A stretch of DNA of 64,000 bases from Bacillota bacterium (GCA_023460795.1 JAEWPC010000011.1:215447-279446), one strand, 5' to 3'; counted from the stretch's first letter, positions 1-8,021 are shown. The notes: a model not told the origin generated them from the letters alone. A program made the numbers and translations.

Positions 1-1
1 C

Positions 2-142
2 GTCGACGGTACGGCACCGCCCTTCGAATCCAAGCGCTTCGGCACCTATATCCTGCTTGAGAAAGCGCTCCGAACCGTTCGCATGAATATCGAATGGACG
101 GAATGGACGCTTACGCTGATCGCGAACTCCCGCGAAAGATAA
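2..142 (+). CDS. 3' end of an unrecognised protein gene (truncated by window start)
   Basis: An open frame enters from the left edge and stops with TAA at 140-142, giving the last 46 residues of a protein. The tail is rich in aromatic and aliphatic residues (motif FGTYILLEKALRTV, then a Trp-containing segment) and ends SRER. I do not recognise the family. A 12-bp inverted repeat begins 3 bp after the stop, which supports this as a real gene end. No function is proposed. Confidence 0.5.
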   Translation, partial: VDGTAPPFESKRFGTYILLEKALRTVRMNIEWTEWTLTLIANSRER

Positions 143-144
143 TT

Positions 145-181
145 CGCGCTTGGTCACCGAGCCTATCCGTGACCAAGCGCG
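145..181. terminator. Bidirectional hairpin between convergent genes
   Basis: The arms CGCGCTTGGTCA (145-156) and TGACCAAGCGCG (170-181) are perfect complements around a 13-nt loop. The hairpin sits between the plus-strand gene ending at 142 and the minus-strand gene ending at 196, where a shared terminator is expected. T runs on either side are short. Confidence 0.7.
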
Positions 182-195
182 TTTATCGTTACGGG

Positions 196-1590
196 TTAAC
201 CCCCGGCTTTTCTCCTGACGATCTTCCGTCTGGCGACTTTACGGACAACCGCCTTCCTCTTCGCGGACTTGCTCTTCCTGACCGTTCTCCTTATGGCGTT
301 CTTGCCCGCTGCCGACCGGGATGCAACTCCCTTGCTCGCTCTGCGAGCTTTGGACTTGCGTTTCAATTTCCTCTTCTTCCTGATTCCCCTATGCCAGATC
401 GGAGCAGGAGGCGATGCTTCCATGCTTGAGATAGGCGCAGGAACCGTCGGTACCGGAGGGTCAGCGACCTCGACGGGCTCCGACGGCGCAACGACCTCGA
501 CGGACTGCGACGGCGCAACGACGACCGGAACCTCCGGACGGACGGGCGCTGCCGGTGCGCTTAGCGGCCGTTGAACCGGTCGAACGGGCTGAACCGGCTG
601 CCGGGTTTCCGCGGAAGCAGCGACGGACGGCACGGATAACAGCGGCGTCGATGGCCTGGCGGAGGGTTGCGTTGTCGGGGCGACGGGAGCGGTCGGTATA
701 GTAGTCGCAACGGCGGACGGTTCTTGCGAACCTTCCTCTGACAGGGCTTTACGGACTTCCTCTCTCTTCGGTCTTTCGCCGAGCGAGGCTCTCTCTACGT
801 CTTCTCTTGTCCTGCGCAGGCTTCTTTCGGACTCCTCGATTTTCCCGCGTTTCCTCCGCTCATCCCTCGGATCGATTGGACGGGCAGGCCTGATCTTGCT
901 AGGCATCAATGGAGGAAGCGACGTCTGAGGCAATTCCGCTGCCGGTTCCGCAACGGGTTCGGCTGCGGTTTCCTCTACTGATTCCGCTACTGTTTCCTCT
1001 GCAGGCTCGTCGATCACTTCGAATACATCCTCGGGCACCTCGGAAGCTACAGGCTCAACAGGATCGATTGGCGTTTCCGGCGCGATAGAAGCAACCGGCT
1101 CGACCACCGGATTTGCGCCCGGCGCTTCCGTTGCCCGGCTAAACGGAACGGTCTTCCCTAGCTCCGCGCGAATCAGATTACGCCATTCGGTTTCCTCGTC
1201 GGATGACGGGACTTCGCCAGCCTTATGCGCGGCTTCAACGACTTCCGCCTCTCGCGACGGCTCGGGCTCGGTTACCTCGATCGTACCGACGGTCTCCCCT
1301 TCATCAATCGGCACTAGTCTTGCTTCTTCCACTTCGGGCTTGGAGGGCTCCTTCGCCTCGTCTTCGGCCTGAATCGTCGCTACCATCTCCTCAACCTGAG
1401 CCGCATCCGTTTCCTCGTTTGTCTTTTTCCTTCTCGTGCGCCTTGGCTTCGGCTCTATCGTCTCGCCCTCCGCAGGTTCCTTCGGCTTGCGCCCCCGCTT
1501 CTTCGGCACTACCGCCTCCTGCGCGGGAACGGCTTCGGACGCTGCCTCTTCCGTCTCTATTGCCGGCGATTCGTCAATATTGTCGCTCAC
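196..1590 (-). CDS. Low-complexity Lys/Arg- and Pro/Glu-rich protein with AT-hook-like motif
   Basis: The 464-residue protein starts at GTG, with AGGGAGG 7 nt upstream. The N-terminal third is acidic but contains a basic patch KKRGRKPKEP, which resembles an AT-hook core (GRP/RGRK), and a nearby PRRTRRKK. The middle is Glu/Val/Pro/Ala-rich repeats such as EPVAS and EPAAEL and then Pro/Val/Ser stretches. The last 60 residues are very rich in Lys and Arg (KKRKLKRKSKARR and KSKSAKRKAVVRKVARRK). No enzyme fold, signal peptide or membrane segment is visible, so it is probably disordered. The basic tail and AT-hook-like patch suggest contact with DNA or another polyanion, but that is inference. It is divergent from the TPR-like gene at 1837, with 246 bp between. 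Homologues with this composition are hard to assign, and the family is unknown to me. Confidence 0.6.
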   Translation of the reverse strand: MSDNIDESPAIETEEAASEAVPAQEAVVPKKRGRKPKEPAEGETIEPKPRRTRRKKTNEETDAAQVEEMVATIQAEDEAKEPSKPEVEEARLVPIDEGETVGTIEVTEPEPSREAEVVEAAHKAGEVPSSDEETEWRNLIRAELGKTVPFSRATEAPGANPVVEPVASIAPETPIDPVEPVASEVPEDVFEVIDEPAEETVAESVEETAAEPVAEPAAELPQTSLPPLMPSKIRPARPIDPRDERRKRGKIEESERSLRRTREDVERASLGERPKREEVRKALSEEGSQEPSAVATTIPTAPVAPTTQPSARPSTPLLSVPSVAASAETRQPVQPVRPVQRPLSAPAAPVRPEVPVVVAPSQSVEVVAPSEPVEVADPPVPTVPAPISSMEASPPAPIWHRGIRKKRKLKRKSKARRASKGVASRSAAGKNAIRRTVRKSKSAKRKAVVRKVARRKIVRRKAGG

Positions 1591-1836
1591 TCTGTTGCCT
1601 CCCTATTGCGGTCTGAAATCATACTAGCGAATAAACGCTCCTTTACTATGTTTATGTAGTCGGACGCACATGGGGAATCTGCCGAAGCAACTTTTCTTGC
1701 GCGTTGTTCCGAATGTCGGAATGCCTATTTTTCGCCGAACGCAAACACTTGTCTATCTCGTAACCACATGCACCCAACACTAAATCTATCGAATCGCCAT
1801 AACGTGTGAATGTAATTATGGTCTGGAGGTAGAGCA

Positions 1837-2349
1837 ATGGCAGGTGACAACGCCTTTAAAGCACGTTTAGACGAAGCAATCAAGCGCCATAGCAAGGGCA
1901 TTCATGGAGATCGCCTGGCGGCCGCCGACGCGTACTCCAGGTTGTCCGAATTGCGCAAGGCCGACCCGAACGACGCGTTGACCGAAGCTTATTACGGCAG
2001 CTCGCTGGCTTTAATGGCGCGGGACGAGACGAGAATATTGGACAAAGCGGACAAGGCTAACCAAGGCTTGGCCTCGCTGGATCGCGCCGTTACGATGGCT
2101 CCGGGCAACGCGGTCATTCGGCTCATACGCGCGAACGTCTGTCTTCGGCTGCCCGAGGATTTTTTCGGCCGGACGCAGACCGCTATTAGCGACTTCAATG
2201 AATTGCTTACGCGCAATCAGAAGAAACCGGGGTATCTCACGCCCGTTCAGCACAAGGAAGTGCTCCAAGGGCTTGCGAAGGCTTACGAATCGATAGGGAA
2301 GTTAAGCCAAGCCAAAGCCGTCAGACAGCAGCTCTCCCAGCTTCGCTGA
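1837..2349 (+). CDS. TPR-like helical repeat protein, paralogue of 2637-3353
   Basis: This is a 170-residue soluble protein with ATG start and a GGAGG-containing site about 10 nt upstream. It is made of amphipathic helices with TPR-like features: the segment TEAYYGSSLALMARDE, a helix ending in LDRAVTMAPGN, and a final helix GLAKAYESIGKLSQAKAV typical of the last TPR helix pair. The central region aligns with the protein at 2637-3353 (YYGS-LAL-ARD, then a CLRLPEDFF / AYRLPEPFF motif). The two genes therefore look like an old tandem duplication separated by one small membrane-protein gene. TPR folds mediate protein contacts; the partner is unknown. It heads a plus-strand run of four genes at 1837-3668. 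Confidence 0.7.
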   Translation: MAGDNAFKARLDEAIKRHSKGIHGDRLAAADAYSRLSELRKADPNDALTEAYYGSSLALMARDETRILDKADKANQGLASLDRAVTMAPGNAVIRLIRANVCLRLPEDFFGRTQTAISDFNELLTRNQKKPGYLTPVQHKEVLQGLAKAYESIGKLSQAKAVRQQLSQLR

Positions 2350-2389
2350 TGAAATAATCGTTAACCATTACGAAAGGATGCGAGCAAGG

Positions 2390-2647
2390 ATGGAAAGAAA
2401 TCCGAAATTGGAAAAGGCAAGCAGAGCTCTGTTCGTCGTCAGTCTCGTGCTCGGTATCGTCATGCTCATTCTGTCCGCGCTCGCCATCGCGCTGGCCGCG
2501 TTCAGAAATCGCGGTCAAACCGAGGAACCGCTTGAACGGAAAGCCATTGACGATGCCCCGCGCGCTTACGACAACCAGTTACGCTTAATCGAAACGACGG
2601 ACTCTAAGAAACGATTAAGAGGGGAGCGAACCCATCGTGGGGGCTAA
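2390..2647 (+). CDS. Small single-span membrane protein
   Basis: This 85-residue protein is read from the ATG at 2390, because a GAAAGG site lies 12 nt upstream. The earlier in-frame ATG at 2378 abuts that site and is less likely. After a charged N-terminus (ERNPKLEK) there is one strong hydrophobic segment at about residues 14-38 (FVVSLVLGIVMLILSALAIA), then a charged cytoplasmic tail. The 3' end overlaps the next gene by 11 bp, which indicates translational coupling. I recognise no family. It sits between two paralogous TPR-like genes, so it could be the membrane anchor or partner of that pair; this is inference. Confidence 0.6.
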   Translation: MERNPKLEKASRALFVVSLVLGIVMLILSALAIALAAFRNRGQTEEPLERKAIDDAPRAYDNQLRLIETTDSKKRLRGERTHRGG

Positions 2648-3353
2648 CCGAATAGACCCCGTCGCCGACCTTGCGCAGCCTGGGAGCGTGCCGGCGCTAT
2701 CCTTCGACGACCGTCTTGCCGCCGCGGTCCGGCAGCATAACGAAGGCGTCGCGGGCAACAAAGAAGCCGTACGGAGAGCGCAAGCGCAGCTGAAGCTGCT
2801 TCACGCGCAATATCCAGGCAGCGCGGTCGTCAAAGCTTACTATGGCAGCACGCTTGCGTTATCGGCCCGGGATTCCAGCAGGCCTTCCGAACGGCTTCAT
2901 TTGGCCAAGCAAGGGCTTGCGTTACTGGACGAAGCCGTTGCAGCCGAGCCGCAGGAGCGCTCGCACCGCTTACTGCGCGGCAAGATCGCGTATCGCCTGC
3001 CCGAACCGTTCTTCCATCGTACGGGTACGGCGATCGAGGATTACGCCATGTTGATCGACCATGAGCTGACGAATCCCGGCACTCTCGACCGCAAGGCGTA
3101 CGCCCAGCTCGTATACGAACTGGGCGAAGCTTATTATCGGATAGAGCGCCCGAAGGAAGCGAAGCTGTGCTGGAGCATGCTGCCGAAGCTGACGGACGAC
3201 GCGAAGCTGACCGGTCTCGCCAAAGTGAAGTCGAAGTCGGCAAGCCGCAGAATGTCCGCTCCCGCGAACGATAAATTCGAATTGCGCGACCTTGCGGGCG
3301 TCATTATCGGCCTTGCGGGTGCTTCCTTGTTGAGTTTCACCAAACGCAAATAG
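2637..3353 (+). CDS. TPR-like protein with C-terminal hydrophobic anchor, paralogue of 1837-2349
   Basis: This 238-residue protein starts at GTG inside the end of the previous gene, with AGGGGAG 12 nt upstream. Residues about 20-180 are alpha-helical repeats. They share with 1837-2349 the motif KAYYGSTLALSARD, the helix GLALLDEAVAAEP and the motif AYRLPEPFFHRTGTAIEDY. Unlike its paralogue it has a C-terminal extension: a basic Ser/Lys stretch (KVKSKSASRRMS) followed by a short hydrophobic end (LAGVIIGLAGASLLSFT) closed by KRK. That pattern fits a tail anchor or peripheral membrane attachment. Its binding partner is unknown. Confidence 0.65.
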   Translation: MGANRIDPVADLAQPGSVPALSFDDRLAAAVRQHNEGVAGNKEAVRRAQAQLKLLHAQYPGSAVVKAYYGSTLALSARDSSRPSERLHLAKQGLALLDEAVAAEPQERSHRLLRGKIAYRLPEPFFHRTGTAIEDYAMLIDHELTNPGTLDRKAYAQLVYELGEAYYRIERPKEAKLCWSMLPKLTDDAKLTGLAKVKSKSASRRMSAPANDKFELRDLAGVIIGLAGASLLSFTKRK

Positions 3354-3386
3354 TAGCTTCATCTTAGGAGGAGAGGAGGTGAAGCC

Positions 3387-3668
3387 ATGACAAGCGAAGA
3401 GAACGCTAGCTCCTTCTTGGACATCGTGAAGCTCGAGTTATCCGCGCTCGCCGACAAAGCCCATAAAGCCGCGGTCGGCGGCGCGCAAGCTCTCACCGAG
3501 AACTTAAGAGAATCCGCGGATGATCTGCTGCCGGAAACTTCCGTCGTCATCGAGAAGGTCAAATCCGCCCTGCAAAGCAGCGCGTCGGTCGCCGGCCAGC
3601 AACTGATGGCTGCCGGCACGGAATTCCTCCAAGCGATCAGAAGCGCTAGACAGAATAAACCCGAATAA
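3387..3668 (+). CDS. Small amphipathic helical protein, unknown family
   Basis: This 93-residue protein is preceded by a very strong GGAGAGGAGGTG site and followed by a clear terminator at 3687-3719, so it closes the plus-strand run. The sequence is Ala/Ser/Glu/Lys-rich with no Pro-breaking core except at residues 49-50. It is expected to form two long amphipathic helices (residues about 8-45 and 50-87) with alanine-rich faces, as in phasin-like or YtxH-like surface-binding proteins. That resemblance is structural only. No catalytic motif, signal peptide or Cys is present. Confidence 0.55.
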   Translation: MTSEENASSFLDIVKLELSALADKAHKAAVGGAQALTENLRESADDLLPETSVVIEKVKSALQSSASVAGQQLMAAGTEFLQAIRSARQNKPE

Positions 3669-3686
3669 CTCCGTCCCGTACAACGC

Positions 3687-3719
3687 AAAGCTCGCAGCGT
3701 ATGATCCGCTGCGAGCTTT
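3687..3719. terminator. Strong bidirectional terminator
   Basis: The arms AAAGCTCGCAGCG (3687-3699) and CGCTGCGAGCTTT (3707-3719) are perfectly complementary around a 7-nt loop, followed by GTTGTTT on the plus strand. It separates the plus-strand gene ending at 3668 from the minus-strand gene ending at 3729 and can serve both. Confidence 0.85.
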
Positions 3720-3728
3720 GTTGTTTCG

Positions 3729-4316
3729 TTACCAGCCGCCGCCGCGCAGCAACCGGTGTCTTACGATATCGGGATTGAAATATTCGAGAAGATGAATGCC
3801 CGCCTTGTCGCCGAAATAGATGGCGTACCTCTTATAGGGCGTTCGTTCGGTCGACTGCGCGGTTGTAAAGCGGAGTTCGATCGGCATGCCGAACAGATCA
3901 ATCGTATCCTCGACGGCCCTCCAGCCGCAGTCCGACAGCCTTCTCGACGTCTGCAGCCCCAAGTCGACGATCGTCTTGCCGATCCCTTGCTCCTTCGCGG
4001 CCAGCGCCTCGAACATCGCCGGAGGAACATGCTGCGCGCATACGAGCGCGATGTTATGCGATACGACGAATCGGCTTCGATCGCTGACGAGCATCGATTC
4101 CCTCACGTAGTAGGGACCTCCGGACAGCCCCGCCACGTTCCCGATTGCCGTTTCATCGATTTGCTGCTGCCGTATGACCTCTACTTTCATTTTCTCGTCC
4201 AACAACGTCTCTAGTATATCCGTCGTTCGACCGTCGGTGGCGAGCAAAATATCGAATAAAAGCTGGTGCAATTGATCGAACATATATTGTTCTATCCCCG
4301 GGTCCATGTCCACCAT
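3729..4316 (-). CDS. Chorismate-lyase-fold protein (UbiC/DUF98-like)
   Basis: This 195-residue protein starts at the ATG (MVDMDPGIEQ) at 4316. The open frame reaches further, but a GGAGGG site 12 nt upstream and the end of the previous gene at 4325 favour this start. Features of the chorismate pyruvate-lyase superfamily are visible: YYVRESMLVS corresponds to the LREV motif that carries the substrate-binding Arg of UbiC; EQGIGKTIVDLGLQTSRR corresponds to the 'P-L-G-x-L' segment; and KRYAIYF followed by GIHLLEYFNP corresponds to the end of the fold with the active-site Glu. The expected reaction is chorismate to 4-hydroxybenzoate plus pyruvate. It lies 8 bp downstream of an adenylate-forming ligase and probably in one operon with two of them. 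UTRA-type ligand-binding domains share the fold, but there is no HTH here, so an enzyme is more likely. Confidence 0.6.
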   Translation of the reverse strand: MVDMDPGIEQYMFDQLHQLLFDILLATDGRTTDILETLLDEKMKVEVIRQQQIDETAIGNVAGLSGGPYYVRESMLVSDRSRFVVSHNIALVCAQHVPPAMFEALAAKEQGIGKTIVDLGLQTSRRLSDCGWRAVEDTIDLFGMPIELRFTTAQSTERTPYKRYAIYFGDKAGIHLLEYFNPDIVRHRLLRGGGW

Positions 4317-4324
4317 AACCGTGA

Positions 4325-6088
4325 TTAACCCTCCTTCCGTTCCTCGTCCTCCTCCTGCAGCTCCTCCAGCAGCCGCCGAGCCTTCCGATTGTCCGGCTCC
4401 CGTCGCAAGGCGGCTTGAACCGCCTCGAGCGCCTTGTCGGCGTGTCCAAGCTTCACGTAACATTGACCGAGCGATACCCATAAGTCCGCATCGTCCAGCC
4501 CATGGCCCAGGCTATATTGGAATTCCCCTAACGCGAGCCCGGGATTGCCTCCCAGCGACTCCGGCGTATTGAGCAGCCTCGATCCGTTCATCCTTCTGGC
4601 GAAGGGGTGGAGCGGATCGATCTCGAGAGAGGCTCTCACCTCGTTCTCGAATATCGGAAGCAGCTTGATTTTCTCCAGCATATTGCCGGCCTCGATTAGA
4701 CGCCCATACGCAGCCGCTAACCAGGCATGCGACTCCGCATTGCGCTCGTTGACGACGATCGCTTCCTCGAATGCCGCTTTGGCCCCGTTGTAGTCGCCGA
4801 TCATGAACAACTCCCGTCCCCGGCTTAGCAGCTCGCTGACCGGATCTACTCTTCTTTGGAGACGGTGAATGTAAATCGGTTTGGTCGACGGCACGTACCG
4901 CAATAATTCCTCGCGATCCAGAAGGACGCCGCCCGCTGCGATCTCTACCGTTACCGGCACGCGCAGTCTTCTCGACAGCTGTATTCTGACGGCTTCCTCC
5001 GACCATTCTTCGCTGCGATGAGAATCGAGCAGCACGTGAAGCCCTCTCTCCTGCTCGACGACCCTCCACGCATCGGGCGCCGGCACGAGCGAATAGACGG
5101 CCTCCTGAACGTCTTGGGAGTCCAACGTCGTCGTTCCGAACGTCATCCGTTCCCTAGCTCGGCCATAATGCGTTAGCGCAGCACCGTCGCGCCCGCAAGG
5201 ACAACGATGCGGCGCTACCGCCACGATATCTTCGTTGAAGTAACGCAGCAGCGGAGAAGCGCGATGGGACAGCGTCGTAATCGCGGCGAAGCCTCTCTCT
5301 CCTTCCGCGACCGGATGAATTCCGTCTTCGGTCAGCGCCTCGACGATGAAATCCTGCTCCGTAACATGAAGAACGCCATGCTCGCACATGACGGCGATAT
5401 TCGCGGTTTCCGTCGAGCCGTACATATTAAAGACGGGCACGCCCCACAACCGTTCGATATGCCTTCTTCGAGCGTCGCTCAAGAGCTCGCCGGCAACGCA
5501 TATCGCCCTAAGCGAAGGATAATCCCAGCTTGGCTGCTGCCCGAGCAGCCTTGAGGTCTCGGCCAAGAGCTCCATCTCGCGCGGCAGCCCCGCGATGACC
5601 GTCACTCCGAGCTTCTTCATCAGCTCGAGTACCCGAGGATACGGGGTGACGACGGTGCGACCGCTGGCAGGCACGATACCCGCGCCGGTGCGCCAACAGG
5701 CGTCCTGCATCAAGAAAGCCGGCAGCGACATCGCGTACGGGAATCGAATAAGAACCATATCGTCCGACGCGAGGCTCACGCCGCATTCTCTCAGCTGTCT
5801 GCCGCCAGTCTCGATGTCCTCCAGCGTGAACCAAGACACGGAAGGCTCGCCCGTCGTTCCGGTCGATTCGTGGTATTGCGCGATTTGCTCCTTCGGAACG
5901 GCCAAGTATCCGAACGTTCCCGCCGCCCGCAGCTCCGACTTCGTCGTCAGCGGCAGCGAGCGAAGGTCCGCAAGCCCGATGCGCGACGTGTCGTGCCCGT
6001 CCAGTTTATCTCGGTACAACGGAGAGTTCGTTAAGCGGGAGAGCAAATCACGAAGCTTGCGCTCCCGCTCCTCTAAGCTGATCGGCAT
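4325..6088 (-). CDS. PaaK-like acyl-CoA ligase / adenylate-forming enzyme fused to C-terminal TPRs
   Basis: This 587-residue protein has AAGGAG upstream of its ATG. Residues 1 to about 415 match the phenylacetate-CoA ligase family. They show the ATP-binding loop ESTGTTGEPS, the signature NMYGSTETAN, a Cys-Pro-Cys-Gly motif that in PaaK-type enzymes accompanies the 'CxCG...GR' segment, and a C-terminal PSTKPIYIHRL that could hold the catalytic Lys. From about residue 425 to 580 the protein is a TPR domain (SRGRELFMIGDYNGAKAAFEEAI; DLWVSLGQCYVKLGHADKALEAVQAAL). Stand-alone PaaK-type enzymes are about 430 residues, so the TPR extension is unusual. Expected chemistry is activation of an aromatic carboxylate to an acyl-AMP and then a CoA or carrier thioester. 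The TPR may dock a carrier or partner (inference). It lies 31 bp after a second ligase gene. Confidence 0.8.
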   Translation of the reverse strand: MPISLEERERKLRDLLSRLTNSPLYRDKLDGHDTSRIGLADLRSLPLTTKSELRAAGTFGYLAVPKEQIAQYHESTGTTGEPSVSWFTLEDIETGGRQLRECGVSLASDDMVLIRFPYAMSLPAFLMQDACWRTGAGIVPASGRTVVTPYPRVLELMKKLGVTVIAGLPREMELLAETSRLLGQQPSWDYPSLRAICVAGELLSDARRRHIERLWGVPVFNMYGSTETANIAVMCEHGVLHVTEQDFIVEALTEDGIHPVAEGERGFAAITTLSHRASPLLRYFNEDIVAVAPHRCPCGRDGAALTHYGRARERMTFGTTTLDSQDVQEAVYSLVPAPDAWRVVEQERGLHVLLDSHRSEEWSEEAVRIQLSRRLRVPVTVEIAAGGVLLDREELLRYVPSTKPIYIHRLQRRVDPVSELLSRGRELFMIGDYNGAKAAFEEAIVVNERNAESHAWLAAAYGRLIEAGNMLEKIKLLPIFENEVRASLEIDPLHPFARRMNGSRLLNTPESLGGNPGLALGEFQYSLGHGLDDADLWVSLGQCYVKLGHADKALEAVQAALRREPDNRKARRLLEELQEEDEERKEG

Positions 6089-6119
6089 GTGCGATTCTCC
6101 TTTTCCGCAGATCCAGTCT

Positions 6120-7466
6120 TTATTTGAAAATAACGCGAGTCGCTTTGCCGAAAGTGCGGGGGATGTCGCGTCTGACGACGACGTCGCATTCGATGCCGAG
6201 CGCTTGCTCCATATGATGGCTTACTTTCTTAGCCAGCTTCTTGTCGCTAAGCTCCGTGCGCAGCGGCTCGACCTCGATCGTCAGCTTCCCGTCCTCGATG
6301 ACGAAGTAGTACCACATGCCGACATCGGGGACTTCGAGCAGGAACTGCTCGAGCACGAACGGAGAGTAATCTTCTCCGTTCAGCCGGATCATGTTCTCCA
6401 TCCGTCCTCGGAGATGCAGCACATCCATCGTGATGCCGCAGGCGCATTGCGATTTCGTAAGATATCCGATATCGCCGCTGCGGTAACGCACCATCGGCAT
6501 CGCTTCGCGGAGCAGCGTCGTCATGACGATCTCTCCCGTCTTGTCGTAGCCGAGAGGCTCGCCGGAGTCCGGATCGACGATCTCCATGTAGACGTGGCCT
6601 TGAGCGACGTGATAGCCTTTATGCTCCTTGCACTCTACCGCAACGACGCCGCACTCCGTCGAGCCGTAGAAGAAAGACACCTCGCAGCCCCACCATTGCT
6701 CCAATCTTCTGCGGAACGTATAGGAGCAGCCTTCTCCCGTCAGAATAATGCGTTTCAGCTTAATATCGACGCCCGGCGTAATGCCGTACTTAGCGCTCTC
6801 TTCGGCGAGCAAAGCCGCATAGGATGGCGTCGTGGCCAGAATCGTAGCCTGGTATTCCTTCATCAGTTCTAGGGACTTGTCCACCGGAGCCATATATCCG
6901 CCTTTGCCGAGCGACAGAATCGCCGTGCCGAACGCGAATTGGAACAGGCGCTGGAAGCCGAGTCCCGGCAGGGCGAATTCGTAGGGCAACGCGACCCCTA
7001 CGATGTCCTCGTCCGTCTCCGGGAACAGCTCCAAATATTTGGGCAGCAGATCGTAAACATACTGATCCGCGAGCGAATAAGACGTATAAATCGGTTTGCC
7101 CGACGTTCCGCTCGTCAGATGTACTTGCCCGATATCCTTCGGCTCCACGCTGAGCAGCTTCGACTTGTCTCCGCGAATGACGTCTTTGCGCAGCAAAGGA
7201 ATGGACGCCATCTGATCCAACGAGTCGATCTTCGGCGACTTGAAACCGGCCGCCTCCAGCGATGCGCGGTAATAGGCGTTTCGTTTCCATACGTGCTCCA
7301 AAGTTAAATTGATCGCGTGAAGCTGGTATTGCTCCCTGCGATCGTCCGGCAGCTTTTCGATCGTAACTCCTTCTTGATCCAACTCTTCGAAAAATGTTTT
7401 CAGAGGCTCTAAGTGCGAAGTATGTTCGTCGATCGAGACGGTCATTTTGTGCGATTGCTTTCTCAT
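6120..7466 (-). CDS. Phenylacetate-CoA ligase family protein (adenylate-forming)
   Basis: This 448-residue protein is read from the ATG at 7466 (MRKQSHKMTV), which has AGGAGGG 6 nt upstream; the longer open frame has no good site. Family marks are the ATP loop LTSGTSGKPIY, SFFYGSTECGVV, the CACGITMDVLHLRGR segment with a GRxENMI hinge, and a C-terminal IPRTFGKATRVIF carrying the conserved Lys of the acylation half-reaction. Length is normal for PaaK. It is the first gene of a probable three-gene operon with the ligase-TPR fusion and the chorismate-lyase-like protein. An aryl acid such as 4-hydroxybenzoate is therefore the likeliest substrate, but this is inferred from context only. Nothing for phenylacetate degradation is nearby. 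Confidence 0.8.
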   Translation of the reverse strand: MRKQSHKMTVSIDEHTSHLEPLKTFFEELDQEGVTIEKLPDDRREQYQLHAINLTLEHVWKRNAYYRASLEAAGFKSPKIDSLDQMASIPLLRKDVIRGDKSKLLSVEPKDIGQVHLTSGTSGKPIYTSYSLADQYVYDLLPKYLELFPETDEDIVGVALPYEFALPGLGFQRLFQFAFGTAILSLGKGGYMAPVDKSLELMKEYQATILATTPSYAALLAEESAKYGITPGVDIKLKRIILTGEGCSYTFRRRLEQWWGCEVSFFYGSTECGVVAVECKEHKGYHVAQGHVYMEIVDPDSGEPLGYDKTGEIVMTTLLREAMPMVRYRSGDIGYLTKSQCACGITMDVLHLRGRMENMIRLNGEDYSPFVLEQFLLEVPDVGMWYYFVIEDGKLTIEVEPLRTELSDKKLAKKVSHHMEQALGIECDVVVRRDIPRTFGKATRVIFK

Positions 7467-8021
7467 GAGAACCCTCCTGGTCGAAGCATGTTTCAATAAG
7501 CGTTCGCGATTATGATATGTAAACGGAGGGGGAGGGACAATCAACAACTACCCAAAATCGCGCTCGCGCGCCGAAAATGGGTAAAGCCTAGAGCGGCGCG
7601 GGGTTGGTGCTGGGTGGCGGGGGCTGGTCGCGGTGATAGGTTCGCTTGAAAGCCCGATATTCTCAGGCTGTTGCGCGGCGGAGGGCTTGGTTTGCTGCAT
7701 AACCGGACGGGGTATTGCGCACAGGCATCATGTTACTGAGACGGGGATGACGTGCGTGCTCGAAATAGCGCGGTGGCATCGAGTTACTGTGGTTATGTTT
7801 AGCGCGGTTCATATCCTCCTACACTCCGGCAGCGTCCGACACATCGCTCCTGATTGTTCGTAAAGAAGATGACGAGTCAAAGCTTGTGACACGGGTCATT
7901 TCTTTTGTCACTGCGGTCACGACATGGGCCTAGAACGCTCACACGCCTAATGTCCTGTGTTAATCTGTAAGTACGAGAGTCAATCGTCACTATTATTTTC
8001 TGGCGAAGGAATTGAGCGGCT
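7467..8021. other. Divergent intergenic region without a convincing gene
   Basis: These 555 bp separate the minus-strand ligase operon from the plus-strand two-component genes. Part is GC-rich and featureless (7560-7660). Short open frames here lack ribosome binding sites. The stretch nearer the response regulator contains two imperfect 14-bp direct repeats at 7885-7898 and 7906-7919, which are annotated separately. No riboswitch or RNA gene was recognised. Confidence 0.6.
7885..7919 (+). promoter_or_regulatory. Pair of 14-bp direct repeats, possible regulator site
   Basis: TGTGACACGGGTCA (7885-7898) and TGTCACTGCGGTCA (7906-7919) agree at 10 of 14 positions and are 21 bp apart, two helical turns. 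They lie about 100 bp upstream of the NarL-type response regulator gene, where an autoregulatory site would be expected. No matching -10/-35 pair was firmly identified. Confidence 0.25.

Noticed and set aside
1652..1837. Minus-strand 61-codon open frame in the divergent region
   Set aside because: No ribosome binding site, unusual composition, and it occupies the promoter region of the gene at 1837.
4317..4481. Longer N-terminus for the chorismate-lyase-like protein
   Set aside because: The extra 55 codons overlap the ligase-TPR gene and give Gly/Ala/Arg-rich sequence; a good ribosome binding site precedes the internal ATG at 4316.
7633..7863. Plus-strand 76-codon open frame between the ligase operon and the response regulator
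   Set aside because: No ribosome binding site and a Cys/His/Ile composition unlike the neighbours; probably chance.
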